Positions 35,657 through 44,608 of a stretch of DNA of 64,000 nucleotides are shown here, piece after piece; position 1 is the stretch's first letter, and each line of letters opens with the position of its first letter. The notes beneath the pieces are model-generated. The model was not told where the DNA came from. It made no database searches and was given only the letters and a program-made list of their open reading frames with translations. This stretch comes from CAVONV01 sp963697355 (GTDB lineage: Bacteria; Acidobacteriota; Vicinamibacteria; Marinacidobacterales; DATDRI01). The DNA lies in contig CAVONV010000002.1 of the NCBI GenBank assembly GCA_963697355.1, positions 1 to 64,000 on the forward strand, in the 5' to 3' direction. A program made the position numbers and the translations under genes.

Positions 35657-35699
35657 AAAGGCTCGGTGACTCATGTACCAAAGTCACCGAGCCTTTCTT
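35657..35699. terminator. Bidirectional rho-independent terminator
   Basis: A perfect 15-bp stem, AAAGGCTCGGTGACT (35657-35671) with AGTCACCGAGCCTTT (35682-35696), with A-rich and T-rich flanks on the two sides. It sits between convergent genes (35105-35608 plus, 35727-36599 minus) and can serve both. Confidence 0.92.
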
Positions 35700-35726
35700 G
35701 ACTCGAGAGTGTATCGCGGATTTCCG

Positions 35727-36599
35727 CTATTTCAGATCAGCTAGAAATTTTCTGATCTCCTCAGCCTGGGGACCCCTAGGTTCGAGCTGAAGGTACTTCT
35801 GGAAATGCCGTCGGGCCGTTTCTAGTTCTTCCGCCTGGGCTGCCAGACTTCCAAGGATGTAGTGGGCTTGAGAAGCTTGACTGGCGTCCGGCTTGAGCTC
35901 GAGGGCACTTTGCAGGTACTTTTTTGCGGTGCCCTTCTGACCATCTTGAATGGCGATGAGCCCGAGCATGTAGTTCGAGTCGCCAGCGAATTCACCGTCA
36001 GGCTTGAGCTCCAGGTACTTCTCGAGGCGAGTCTTGGCAGTAGCCATGTCTCGATCGGAATATGCGATGAAACCTGCGAAGTATAACGGCCTATCAAATT
36101 CGGGCTGGAGTTGGGTGACTTTGATGAAATGTCGTTCGGCCGCCTCGTTGTCGTCGGTGCGCATTTCGCTTGTTGCTAGAAAGTAGAGCACCTCGGCATC
36201 GTTAGGCTTGGCATCATTCGCTTTACTAAGGAGCGGGATTGCTTTTTCATATTGCTTCGATCTGGCATAAGCAAGTCCGCCTTGTCGCGTGGCATTGGAT
36301 ATCATTTCCGCCGCCTCTTTGGTGTCTCCTATATTGTCGAGGAATATTTGAAAGTTCTCGGCGGTCTTTTCGAAGTTATTCTTGCTCTGGTAGGCGAAGC
36401 CCAAGAAGTAGTGGCTGGCGAATAGCTTGGGATTTGCTTTCACAGCAGCTTCGAAGGCGGTGATGGCCGTATCCATGTCCCGCTTCTTAATAGCGTCTTC
36501 ACCTGTCTTGTACTCCTTGGCTCCAGGCCTATTGTCTTCCTGGGCCAACGCTACGCCCGAACATAGTACGAGTACAACAATGGCTACCCACTTCTTCAT
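35727..36599 (-). CDS. Periplasmic TPR-repeat protein
   Basis: 290 residues with a cleavable signal peptide (MKKWVAIVVLVLCSGVALAQ). About seven TPR units follow (AITAFEAAVKANPKLFASHYFLGFAYQSKNNFEKTAENF, AIPLLSKANDAKPNDAEVLYFLATSEMRTDDNEAAERHF, ARRHFQKYLQLEPRGPQAEEI). TPR arrays mediate protein-protein contacts; no enzymatic part is present, so a scaffold or assembly role in the periplasm is inferred. AAGGAG precedes the ATG on the minus strand. It is monocistronic and divergent from the thiolase gene. Confidence 0.82.
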   Translation of the reverse strand: MKKWVAIVVLVLCSGVALAQEDNRPGAKEYKTGEDAIKKRDMDTAITAFEAAVKANPKLFASHYFLGFAYQSKNNFEKTAENFQIFLDNIGDTKEAAEMISNATRQGGLAYARSKQYEKAIPLLSKANDAKPNDAEVLYFLATSEMRTDDNEAAERHFIKVTQLQPEFDRPLYFAGFIAYSDRDMATAKTRLEKYLELKPDGEFAGDSNYMLGLIAIQDGQKGTAKKYLQSALELKPDASQASQAHYILGSLAAQAEELETARRHFQKYLQLEPRGPQAEEIRKFLADLK

Positions 36600-36931
36600 T
36601 TCGACTACTCCTTGTCACATCTCAAGCGGAATCACTGGATCGGTCGAATCAAAGCCCGTCGACCGCCCAGAAGCCTACCACAACGTGTCAAACAACGGCA
36701 AGCCTGCATGGCGGGATTGGGGAACACGTTTGCAGGCATGGGATCACTCAACATGAACGCCATCCCAAAGTCCCGAAGACATTGGTAACCCCTACTACCA
36801 ATATAGCACGGAGGTGCCCGAAACCGTCTGGTAAGGAGCCGAGATCCCGTGGGAGAGTTGCTCCTGGGGACGAAGCATCGTAGATTCATACTCATTGAAC
36901 GGGGGTGACGAGGCCGAAAGGGGTGTTCGAA
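36600..36931. promoter_or_regulatory. Divergent promoter region between the TPR protein and thiolase genes
   Basis: 332 bases. A short hairpin TTGGTA/TACCAA is present at 36784-36803. I could not find a convincing -35/-10 pair on either strand. No RNA gene or repeat family member is evident. Confidence 0.35.
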
Positions 36932-38245
36932 ATGAATGCGAGGCGGCTGGTTCGGGCGAGTAATGGAGGTCGGATCGCTTTCGTAGCCGGGTGTCGTACA
37001 CCATTTGCCAGGGCCGGGGGAGTGCTGGCGGACTTGTCTGCCCTTGACCTGGCCCGCGGCGTGGTCCGCGAGCTCGTTCATCGGTCGGAAATCGACCTCA
37101 GCGAGATCGACCAAGTGGTCCTGGGAATCGTGGTGCCGGATATCAAGGCACCGAATCTGGCCCGAGAAGCCGTGTTGGGTGCCGGCCTCCCTCCCTCGAT
37201 AGAGGCCTATACGGTGTCCCGTGCCTGTACCTCGGCCAACCAGGCGATTGTCGGTGTGGCGGAGTCCATAGCGCGAGGCCAGATCGAAGTTGGCATTGCC
37301 GGTGGAGCGGAGTCCCTGTCGAACGTTCCCATTTCGATCTCCAGGCCACTTGCCAAGGCCCTTATGGCGGCCCGGAAGGCAAAGACTCTCAGCCGCCGAA
37401 TAGCGTCCTTTTCCTCGCTACGACTCAAAGACCTGGCTCCTGTCCCACCTGCCATCGCTGAGCTTTCAACCGGCCTGACCATGGGTCAATCGGCCGAGAA
37501 AATGGCGAATGAGAACGGAGTGTCTCGTGAAGAGCAGGACCGTTTTGCCCTGGCCAGTCATCAGCGGGCGGCCGCCGCAACAGACGACGGGCGTCTTACG
37601 AAAGAGATCGTTCGGACCTACGCGCCGCCCAAGTTCGAATCTTCTCTGGGTGGGGATGATGGGATCCGGCGGGATAGCTCCTTTGACGCACTCCAGTCTT
37701 TGAAGCCGGTTTTTGATCGACGGTATGGAACGATAACGGCCGGGAATTCGTCGCCTCTGACCGATGGTGCCTCAGCGTTGCTCTTGATGTCGGAAGACAA
37801 GGCAAAATCACTCGGCTACGAGCCTCTTGGTTACATCCGCTCCTACGCCTTTTGCGGTGTGGATCCATCCGACCAATTGCTGATTGGTCCGGCTTATTCG
37901 ACACCGCTGGCGCTGGACCGAGCTGGACTGCAGCTGAATGACATGGATCTGATCGACCTGCACGAGGCTTTTGCGGCTCAGGTCCTATCTGTATTGCGGG
38001 CCTTCGAGTCGGAGACCTTTGCGAAGGAGAAGCTTGGCCGGTCCCATTCACTGGGCAAAATCGATGAGGACCGCGTGAATGTCATGGGTGGGTCCATCGC
38101 TATCGGTCATCCTTTTGGAGCTACCGGCGGAAGAATCACGTTGAGCCTCCTGAATGAACTCAAGCGTCGCAATGCCCAGTTCGGTTTGCTCGCTCTTTGT
38201 GCGGCAGGTGGGTTGGGCTTCAGCATGGTCGTCGAGACAGGATGA
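36932..38245 (+). CDS. Thiolase (acetyl-CoA acyltransferase, FadI-like)
   Basis: 437 residues. RIAFVAGCRTPFARAGG opens the domain; the nucleophilic cysteine is in YTVSRACTSANQAIVGVAESI; the second-half residues are the histidine in LIDLHEAFAAQVL, the block NVMGGSIAIGHPFGATGGR with the catalytic His, and the final Cys in LALCAAGGLGFSM. The loop with LRLKDLAPVPPAIAELSTGLTMGQSAE is longer than in biosynthetic thiolases and typical of FadI/trifunctional beta-subunits. It cleaves 3-ketoacyl-CoA in beta-oxidation. No fadJ-type partner is adjacent; the next gene, coupled by ATGA, is a UbiB-like pseudokinase. A GTG at 36905 is an alternative start. Confidence 0.88.
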   Translation: MNARRLVRASNGGRIAFVAGCRTPFARAGGVLADLSALDLARGVVRELVHRSEIDLSEIDQVVLGIVVPDIKAPNLAREAVLGAGLPPSIEAYTVSRACTSANQAIVGVAESIARGQIEVGIAGGAESLSNVPISISRPLAKALMAARKAKTLSRRIASFSSLRLKDLAPVPPAIAELSTGLTMGQSAEKMANENGVSREEQDRFALASHQRAAAATDDGRLTKEIVRTYAPPKFESSLGGDDGIRRDSSFDALQSLKPVFDRRYGTITAGNSSPLTDGASALLLMSEDKAKSLGYEPLGYIRSYAFCGVDPSDQLLIGPAYSTPLALDRAGLQLNDMDLIDLHEAFAAQVLSVLRAFESETFAKEKLGRSHSLGKIDEDRVNVMGGSIAIGHPFGATGGRITLSLLNELKRRNAQFGLLALCAAGGLGFSMVVETG

Positions 38246-39918
38246 GTCATGAAAACATGAAGCGCGAAGCTCTCACACGAATCAAGGAAGTGATGAGGGT
38301 GCTCGTTCGTCACGGACTCGGAAACAGCTTGGCGGATTTGGGCCTGAAGCGGTGGATGCCCGTTGGAGGCGGTGGTTACGTCGAGCTCGAGACGACCGAG
38401 GATGAGGCGGCGGCCCTCCGTGAAGCGCTCGAGGAGCTCGGGGGAGGCTTTCCCATCATCGGCCGTGGCCTGGCGTCTCGAGTCGATCTCCTTCCCGCCC
38501 CGTATTCGCAGGAGCTGGCAAAGCTCGACAACGGCGGGGATGTCGTGTCGTGGAGCGATGTGCGGTCCATTATCGAGTCCGCGCTGGCTCGGCCCCTGGG
38601 ATCTCTTTTTGAGCATATCGAAGAGCTGCCGTCTGAATCCACCCGGCTGTTTCAAGTTCACCGGGCCCGATTGAAGGATGCCGTTACCCCCTCTGACAGG
38701 CCATCGGTCCAAGAGGTCACGATTAGAGTTGTCAGGCCCGAGATCTTGAAAAGTGTCGAGAACGACCTGGGTGTTCTCCGCCATGCCCTGGATCACGTCC
38801 ACGAATCCAAAGTCGGTATCGAGGAGGTCTTGAACGTCGACTTGGGACGATTGGGAAGTGAGCTCGATAGCAGCGTTCGAGAGGAGCTCGATTTGACGCG
38901 GCGAGCCCAGGACATGGGTCGGTTGCAGCAGATGCTAGCGGAGTTCGGGAGCCTTCGCGTTCCGAGAGTCGTGTCTGAGTTGGCTTCACCAAGAGTACTC
39001 GTGACCGAGCATATCACGGCTCGTCCCATTGCTGACGTCGCTCCGTCCGAGGGGTCTCATAGGATTGCCTACCAACTCTGGCGAGCCTTTTTGAAGCAAT
39101 TCTTGATTGAAGGAGCTTTCCTTCGCGATCTTCGGTGGGACGATCTGAGCCTGGATCACGAGGGCCGGCTGGTCCTTCAAGAGCCGAGCAGCTTGGCCTT
39201 TATGGCTCGTGAGACCCAACTTCGGTTGATCGTGCTCCTGCTGGCGCTCGTGGAACGGGACGGAGACCGTGCCGCCGCCGCCTGCATGGAGATGGGGGTG
39301 TTGGGGAGACGGTTCAGAGAGTCAGCTTTTCGGAGCGAGGTGGGTCATATCGTCGCTCGACTCTATGGTCGGCCTGTTGGGGAGATGGCCCTGGAGTTGG
39401 CGGCTGCGTCGCGCCGAAACGACATTCGTTTCCCGGCTGAGGTGATGCACCTCGGGAGGATGCTGGGCAATATGGAGTCGCTTTGTCAGAGGCTCGACCC
39501 GAAGATTGACATCATGACAACCCTTCGCGAGACGGCCTCGGAATTGTTGAGCGAGCAAGTGACGCGGGAGTTCGCGACGCAGCGTCTCCTTTCGTCGGCT
39601 CTCGACCTGCGCTCCTTCTTGACAGAGGTACCCGCCAGTCTGCGCCGCGTCCTGGGCCGTGCTTCTAGCAATGAGTTCCAGCTGGGCATCCAAATCGAGA
39701 AGAGTGAAGAATTCCGTTCTGCCATTCAGAAGCTGGGGAACCGTGTCGCCTTGGGACTCATCATTGCCGCCCTCATCGTTGGCTCGGCGTTTCTAATGAA
39801 CGTGGATTCGGACTGGAAACTGTGGGGCTACCCCGGCTTCGCCCTGATAGGGTTCGCCCTTGCCACAGGCTTGGGGCTCTACGTAGTAGTCAAGATCCTG
39901 CTGGAAGACAAATTGTAA
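38242..39918 (+). CDS. Degenerate UbiB/ABC1/AarF-family pseudokinase-like membrane protein
   Basis: 558 residues from the ATG that overlaps the thiolase stop (ATGA). The layout is that of UbiB: SRVDLLPAPYSQELAKLDNG near 79-98, QVHRARL near 138, EELDLTRRAQDM near 214, TEHITARPIADV near 255, and two C-terminal membrane segments (about 500-550). The family's catalytic residues are replaced: KxGQ reads IIGR (72-75), the VAVK lysine reads VTIR (Arg162), the HADPHPGN loop reads RDLRWDDL (295-302) and DFG reads EPS (314-316). It therefore probably cannot use ATP in the usual way. Linkage to thiolase hints at lipid or acyl-CoA metabolism; UbiB proteins handle hydrophobic lipids such as quinone precursors. 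Confidence 0.72.
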   Translation: MSHENMKREALTRIKEVMRVLVRHGLGNSLADLGLKRWMPVGGGGYVELETTEDEAAALREALEELGGGFPIIGRGLASRVDLLPAPYSQELAKLDNGGDVVSWSDVRSIIESALARPLGSLFEHIEELPSESTRLFQVHRARLKDAVTPSDRPSVQEVTIRVVRPEILKSVENDLGVLRHALDHVHESKVGIEEVLNVDLGRLGSELDSSVREELDLTRRAQDMGRLQQMLAEFGSLRVPRVVSELASPRVLVTEHITARPIADVAPSEGSHRIAYQLWRAFLKQFLIEGAFLRDLRWDDLSLDHEGRLVLQEPSSLAFMARETQLRLIVLLLALVERDGDRAAAACMEMGVLGRRFRESAFRSEVGHIVARLYGRPVGEMALELAAASRRNDIRFPAEVMHLGRMLGNMESLCQRLDPKIDIMTTLRETASELLSEQVTREFATQRLLSSALDLRSFLTEVPASLRRVLGRASSNEFQLGIQIEKSEEFRSAIQKLGNRVALGLIIAALIVGSAFLMNVDSDWKLWGYPGFALIGFALATGLGLYVVVKILLEDKL

Positions 39919-39923
39919 GCCCA

Positions 39924-40003
39924 GTGAGTACTCGAGAACTCAGCAGATCATCAAGTCACGAAACCTTCAAATAGGATTCTTGAATTCTCGAGTACTTGAG
40001 TTC
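39924..40003. repeat. Octamer-unit repeat with inverted arms
   Basis: Left arm GAGTACTCGAGAACTC (39925-39940); right arm ATTCTTGAATTCTCGAGTAC then TTGAGTTCT (39975-40003); centre about 34 bases. It lies between the pseudokinase stop and the transglycosylase terminator. Confidence 0.72.
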
Positions 40004-40050
40004 TAACGCCCAGGCCCCCAGGTGACTTTCGTGGGGCCCACAAACAGAAA

Positions 40051-40076
40051 GGGCCCACCCCGGGTAGGTGGGGCCC
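40051..40076 (-). terminator. Terminator of the lytic transglycosylase gene
   Basis: GGGCCCACC (40051-40059) and GGTGGGGCCC (40067-40076) form a GC-rich stem with one bulge; on the minus strand it is followed by TTTCTGTTTG. It lies 23 bases downstream of the transglycosylase stop codon. Confidence 0.78.
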
Positions 40077-40098
40077 TGGAGACGGATTCCTCCGGCTC

Positions 40099-41031
40099 TT
40101 ATTGAAGATCGACCGGCGCCTGTGATGCGGCGGTTGCGACGTCCCGGGTCTTGCTCGACCTGGTTTTGGTGCCCAGAAGTTTGCCATCTCGGGATGCGTC
40201 CCGGTGCATCGGGTCGAGCCGCACGTCGATGCCTCTTTCGAACTTGTTTCTCAGGCGCTCATGGACGTCATTGACTTTGTGGACATAGTCTCGGGTCTCA
40301 GCAGCCGTCTGGCTACTACCAGCTCGAAAGTAACCGGCATTGAGCGGACCGCCATTGTACTCGGCGAGGACCATGTTCATGTCGTTGTACGCCGAAAAGA
40401 GAATGTCTAGATAAAGGGCTGCGAGCTCTGTATTCTTCTCCGGATCGTACAACATCTCATCCGTGTACTCCCAATCGAGCGTTCGTGCCAGGAGGCGCCC
40501 CGTTGAGGGCCATATTTGGTAGAGACCCTTGGCGTTGGCGTGACTCGTTGCCCCCGTGTTGTAGGCGCTTTCAACAATCCCGATAGAGAGAAACATCAGC
40601 GGATCCACGGCCGGGTACTTCTCGGATGCTCGCATTACGAGCTGAGCGTACTCGTAAGCCTGGTTGAGGCTTACCCTGGTATTGGTCCTCATGATCTCGT
40701 CTCGAATCCCGAGGAGCAACTGTTGCCTTTTGGAGTCAAAGCTGATGCCCGCGTCGAGCTGCTGGAGTTTTTGCTCCACGCGACCCATGGTCGACTCCAA
40801 CTCTTCATTGACCCCACTGACTTGGTAGAACGCGTAGAAAGCGATCCCAACGGCAATGGCCAGTAAAATGGACACCCAAACCAGGGCCGTCGATTGCCAA
40901 TTCGAGCCGTGACGGATAATTATCGGTGTGGTTTCTGTGTCCGGAGCTTCAGAAGCACCCTTAACTTGTTCAATCGACACCTTTTTAGCGATATCTACGA
41001 TATTACTCATCTTTTTCTTAGTTTCTGCCAT
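40099..41031 (-). CDS. Membrane-anchored lytic transglycosylase (SLT domain)
   Basis: 310 residues. A cytoplasmic basic/polar N-terminus (about 1-48), one membrane segment (ALVWVSILLAIAVGIAFYAF, about 48-68), a short coiled coil (VNEELESTMGRVEQKLQQLD), then an SLT domain with the catalytic Glu in LSIGIVESAYNTGATSH, the ANAKGLYQIWPSTGR loop and MVLAEYNGGPLNAGYF. It cleaves peptidoglycan glycan strands in the periplasm with 1,6-anhydro products. The C-terminal 40 residues are basic and disordered. It is monocistronic. Confidence 0.86.
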   Translation of the reverse strand: MAETKKKMSNIVDIAKKVSIEQVKGASEAPDTETTPIIIRHGSNWQSTALVWVSILLAIAVGIAFYAFYQVSGVNEELESTMGRVEQKLQQLDAGISFDSKRQQLLLGIRDEIMRTNTRVSLNQAYEYAQLVMRASEKYPAVDPLMFLSIGIVESAYNTGATSHANAKGLYQIWPSTGRLLARTLDWEYTDEMLYDPEKNTELAALYLDILFSAYNDMNMVLAEYNGGPLNAGYFRAGSSQTAAETRDYVHKVNDVHERLRNKFERGIDVRLDPMHRDASRDGKLLGTKTRSSKTRDVATAASQAPVDLQ

Positions 41032-41676
41032 TCCGGAATCCTCCGTGAATGGAACGTATGACTCCCGGGCTTCTTGTAGCTATCTGCAGGTTGATCGCCC
41101 GCCAGTCACCCCCCCCAAACGTCGTTATCGCCACTAACATCGTCGCCTTCCGCTCAAATCACATCAAGCAATTAGAGGCCTTTAAGTTATGCGTAGGCTT
41201 GCGCTTCAAAGCACCGGTGACGGTTCTTGGAACTTCAACGAACTATAGTCGTGCTTTCCCGAGCACATTTCGAGAACGCACGACATGCGGTGCTCGGTTG
41301 AACTCGCCCCCCAAGATGTTGATGGTTAGGTGAAGCGAAGTATAGCACCCGAGTTCTCATCAGTCCAGCGAAAGTTAACTCGACATCGTTCGATTTTAAC
41401 GTGGGTTATTCCACCCATCAGTAAAGAAAGTTATTTATTTATTGTGTGTTACGTCCGGTCGCCCACCGGCTTCAACTATCAAGATGCGTCGCAGTTTTGT
41501 CTGTCCCTTTCCCGTCACCACGCGACCTTTCAAGAGATAGACGAGAAAAGTCGCGATCTACCTCACTTCAAAGCTACCCCCCAAGGAAGAACAGTCCTTT
41601 TATGGTTCCCGGGGCTCCAGAAAGCGAGGAGGGTCCTTCTGAGCGTGCCAGAGGACCCTTTTGGTTGGGGTTTGGT
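41032..41676. other. Long intergenic region without identifiable gene
   Basis: 645 bases between two minus-strand genes. Frames here lack Shine-Dalgarno sites and family resemblance; a plus-strand frame of 116 codons at 41330-41680 overlaps the FmdB end and has irregular composition. AT-rich stretch at 41405-41445 (AGTTATTTATTTATTGTGTG). I see no tRNA, riboswitch or repeat. The right end carries a terminator hairpin for the FmdB-type gene. Confidence 0.5.
41631..41658 (-). terminator. Hairpin downstream of the FmdB-type gene
   Basis: GGGTCCTTCTG (41631-41641) pairs with CAGAGGACCC (41649-41658) with one bulged base, 18 bases past the minus-strand stop; the following minus-strand bases are TCCTCGCTTTC, only moderately T-rich. 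Confidence 0.6.
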
Positions 41677-41967
41677 TTAGTCTTTGGAAGTGCTCGAAGC
41701 ACTCACCGCGGGGCCGCTGTCTTTTGAGCGGCTTGTTTTGGGTGTGGAAACTTCTTCAGTAGTAGAACGGTCGGAAGATTTCTGACCCTTCCGCGCGTAA
41801 TCGGTAATATACCAACCCGTCCCTTTGAACTGAATGGCTGGAGACGAGACCAGCCGCTCCACCTTCCCCTCACACTTCTGGCATTTGTTGAGAGGCGAAT
41901 CGGAGACTTTTTGCAGTACCTCTACTCGGTGACCGCATTCCGAACATTCGTATTCATAAATAGGCAC
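41677..41967 (-). CDS. FmdB-family zinc ribbon protein
   Basis: 96 residues. MPIYEYECSECGHRVEVLQ and CQKCEGKVERLVSSPAIQFKGTGWYITDY are the FmdB/CxxC-CxxC-SSSS zinc ribbon signature; the typical GxGWYxTDY end is followed by a Ser/Thr/Lys-rich tail of about 35 residues. The family is proposed to regulate transcription or translation, and in some bacteria it affects hibernation and amidase expression; the role here is not known. Confidence 0.88.
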   Translation of the reverse strand: MPIYEYECSECGHRVEVLQKVSDSPLNKCQKCEGKVERLVSSPAIQFKGTGWYITDYARKGQKSSDRSTTEEVSTPKTSRSKDSGPAVSASSTSKD

Positions 41968-42030
41968 AGAAATTGTATAGCACGCAACATTCCTTTTGTC
42001 AAGAAGATAGGCGGAATGGCAGGATCGAGG

Positions 42031-42507
42031 CTAGTCCCAACAACCGAGGCCTCGTCGCACCATAACGAGCTGGCCCAGGTGATATGCATTGTGGTCGGCG
42101 ACGAGAAGGGCCTCGCGGAGGATGGTCTGACCTGTGCCATGGGGGATCGTGGCGAACAGATCGGTCGTTGGGTTGGAGACCAGATCCACCATCGCTTTGA
42201 GGTCGGATCGGAAGGCCGCCACACTCTCGCTCCACGAGCCCTCTTCGGGCGGGGCTTCGGTGGTGGGCCAGTACCCGGTGGGAAACTCCGGTGACACGTG
42301 CTTGGGATTGCGGCTGAACTCGAGGATGTCCCACTGCGCAATCCTCATGTGCTCCAAGAGCTGCCAAGGCGTGAAAGGGAGGGCCTCGTTCTTCCGTCCC
42401 TGGATCTCGTACGGGAGGTCCGCGAACGCGGTATCGAGATCGACGTGCGCCTGGCGGCTAGTCAGAAGCTCGATCAGGTGCTCTCTCAAAGGCCTCTCTA
42501 TATCCAT
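42031..42507 (-). CDS. DinB/YfiT-like metal-dependent hydrolase-fold protein
   Basis: 158 residues from the ATG at 42507, which has GGAGGG 6 bases upstream; the frame stays open for another 77 codons upstream but those are not needed. Four-helix DinB features: PFTPWQLLEHMRIAQWDILEFSRN (first His ligand), a middle ATIPHGTGQTILREALLVADHNAYHLGQLVMVRR segment with the other His ligands (HNAYH). Members include thiol transferases and damage-inducible proteins; the substrate here is unknown. Confidence 0.85.
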   Translation of the reverse strand: MDIERPLREHLIELLTSRQAHVDLDTAFADLPYEIQGRKNEALPFTPWQLLEHMRIAQWDILEFSRNPKHVSPEFPTGYWPTTEAPPEEGSWSESVAAFRSDLKAMVDLVSNPTTDLFATIPHGTGQTILREALLVADHNAYHLGQLVMVRRGLGCWD

Positions 42508-42942
42508 GTTGGCCCTCCTGTGTGACCTCTCCAACAAACTGCTCCGTGATCTGCTTTTTCCTGAGCAGTCGAGCAGTCTGCAGTCAGGTTCATCTCCGTG
42601 TGCAACGGGTAACATCGCTAACACTTTGGACCGGGTACATGGTTTACAGTCTTCTTCATTTACGAGGATTGTTTTTTCGGGTCTCAGCGGCCGAAAGAAG
42701 CCTCTTTTCCCGTTCCAGATATCGGCCGAGTAACTCAACTATGTACGCGGCTTGTACCCGAATTCCAACTGCCTACCGCCCACTGACCACTTCTTCACTG
42801 GTCACTGGGTTACTGGCGTCTGGCTTCTTCTTCACTGTCCACTGACCTCTGATTACTGGCCTCTGACTTCTGGCCACTGTAACCCCCCGGACAACGGGCG
42901 CTAGTAACGGATGCGGCGGCGACGCGCCGTGCAAATGTTCTC
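42508..42942. other. Intergenic region with ACTGGTCACTG-family repeats
   Basis: 435 bases. 42781-42880 consists of degenerate repeats (CACTGACCACTTCTTCACTG, GTCACTGGGTTACTGG, CCACTGACCTCTGATTACTG, GCCTCTGACTTCTGG). The left part (42508-42780) shows no gene I can support: the frame upstream of the DinB start is open but not conserved-looking. Confidence 0.6.
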
Positions 42943-44491
42943 CTATTGCAGCGGCGGCGTACTTTTCGGTGGTCGCCGATGGCCGGTCGTCTGCTCGTAG
43001 GCGAAAGCTAGTTTGATAAGCGTCGGCTCGGACCACGCTCGCCCCATGAACTGGAGCCCGGCGGGATACTTTCCATAGGAGAATCCCATGGGTACGGTGA
43101 TCGCCGGGAATCCGGTGGGTGGGGACGGCCGTTGGCTATTGTCTCCGTGAGGCGTATTGAGATCCCCCAGCAAGCGAGGCGGGTTGCTCCAAGTCGGATA
43201 AACAAGAGCGTCGACATCCTGCTTTTCGAACGCTTCAGCCACCACGTCGCGGAGGCGGGAGGCGGTTTCCTGAGCCTCTCGGCACGCCTCTTCGTAGGGA
43301 CCTTCCACGGCCTGAGCATCGATGAGCCGTTTGTGGATCGATGGATGGAACTTCCTCGGATGCGATGATCTCTTCCAGGTTTTTGACCGGTGCATCCGGC
43401 CCTAGGGTGCCCAGGTAGGCATTGATGTCGAATTTGAAGCGATTGCACCATGTACGGCGAAGCTCGTCCATCGTGGGTATCTCGACCGGGTCTACGATGA
43501 CCGCACCCGCGTCACGCATGTCTTCTAGCGCTTGGTCAAAAAGACGAAGGATGTCCGGGTCGGCGGTGTCCGTGTTGGAGATCTGCCTCAACACGCCGAT
43601 GCGGGCTCCTCGCAGTCCGTCTCGAGTAAGGAACTGAACGTAGCCATCCGGCTTTTTCCCTTGGCTGGCCGCCGTGACCGGGTCGGCGGGATCAGGGCCG
43701 GCAATCACCTCGAAAACTCGAACCGCATCAGCTACGGTCCTTGCCATCGGCCCACCCACGTCCCGGTAGAGATTCAGAGGAACTATCCCGTCGCGGCTGG
43801 TGAGCCCCATCGTCGAGCGGATCCCCACCAAGCAACTATGTGAGGAGGGGCCCCGGATCGAGTTTCCCGTATCGGTTCCAAGACCAATAGCTCCAAAGCT
43901 GGCCGCGACGGATGCCGCGGTGCCGCCGCTGGACCCGGCCGGCACGCGATCCAAAGCGTACGGGTTACGAGTGTGTCCCGGTAGGATGGAGCTCAGCGTC
44001 TCGTAAGGCGTGAAGGCAAACTCCGCCAAGTTGGATTTCGCAAGAACGATGGCCCCCGCCTCGCGGATCTTGCGGACCTGAAACGCATCATCGGGAGGGT
44101 AGGAGCTCTCGAGAGAAAGAGAACCGGCCGTCGTGGGAAGGTCATGGGTGTCGTAGTTGTCCTTCACGATGAAGGGAATGCACTCGAGAGGTTTCGTGAT
44201 GCCTTCGTGCGAGATTTGGACGTCGATCTCAGCGGCTCTTGCTAGAGCATTGGAGTTGATCGTGACGATGGCGTTGAGAGCGGGCCCTTTTTTATCGTAG
44301 GCCTCGATGCGATCGAGATACATCTGGACGAGATCTCGACAGGTCACCTCGCCGGCCTCCAATGCTCCGTGGATATCGGTGATGGTGACTTCGCTCGTCC
44401 GTAGGAGCCGGAAAGGTTCTCCGAAGACGACCCAAGATGAAGGTGTGGTGCCGAAAGTGAACAGTAGAGCTGCAATCGTTGTTTTCTTCAT
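42943..44491 (-). CDS. Exported amidase, amidase-signature family (one frameshift)
   Basis: About 515 residues after joining frames, with a signal peptide (MKKTTIAALLFTFGTTPSSWVVFG). The Ser-cisSer-Lys triad regions are present: Lys in CIPFIVKDNYDTHDLPTTAGS, and RVPAGSSGGTAASVAASFGAIGLGTDTGNSIRGPSS. The C-terminal part reads KRLIDAQAVEGPYEEACREAQ and GFPAITVPMGFSYGKYPAGLQFMGRAWSE. It hydrolyses amide bonds outside the cytoplasm; the substrate is unknown. The frame changes near 43352 (ASE to KFHPSIHKR). It is divergent from the trp leader, its ATG lying 6 bases from the trp -35 box. Confidence 0.86.
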
Positions 44492-44496
44492 AAGCC

Positions 44497-44525
44497 TTGA
44501 CCTCGGGACCATTCAAGCGTATAAA
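44497..44525 (+). promoter_or_regulatory. Sigma-70 promoter of the trp operon
   Basis: TTGACC (44497-44502), a 17-base spacer, then TATAAA (44520-44525): near-consensus -35 and -10 boxes with ideal spacing. Transcription should start near 44532, about 17 bases before the leader-peptide ATG. I see no clear operator overlapping it. Confidence 0.8.
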
Positions 44526-44548
44526 TCGAAGTGGAGATATTATAGGCC

Positions 44549-44608
44549 ATGACAGGGACCTGCTCAGTGACTTTCGCCAACCGCTATTGGTGGTGGTACG
44601 TGTCCTGA
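44549..44608 (+). CDS. trpL: trp operon leader peptide
   Basis: A 19-residue open frame, MTGTCSVTFANRYWWWYVS, with three consecutive Trp codons (44588-44596) followed by Tyr. Its stop codon is immediately followed by a segment able to pair with the terminator, and the terminator and trpE come next. A GGAG at 44533-44536 and TAGG at 44543-44546 may serve as ribosome binding sites. Stretches of Trp codons ahead of trpE are the hallmark of translation-coupled attenuation: low charged tRNA-Trp stalls the ribosome here and lets transcription continue. Confidence 0.88.
   Translation: MTGTCSVTFANRYWWWYVS

Noticed and set aside
38107..38802. 231-codon minus-strand open frame
   Set aside because: Antisense to the thiolase end and pseudokinase start, both supported by motifs and ATGA coupling.
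41330..41680. 116-codon plus-strand open frame
   Set aside because: No ribosome binding site, irregular composition and overlap with the FmdB gene end; treated as non-coding spacer.
42508..42738. 77-codon N-terminal extension of the DinB-like gene
   Set aside because: The ATG at 42507 has GGAGGG at ideal spacing and gives the normal family length; the extension shows no family resemblance.
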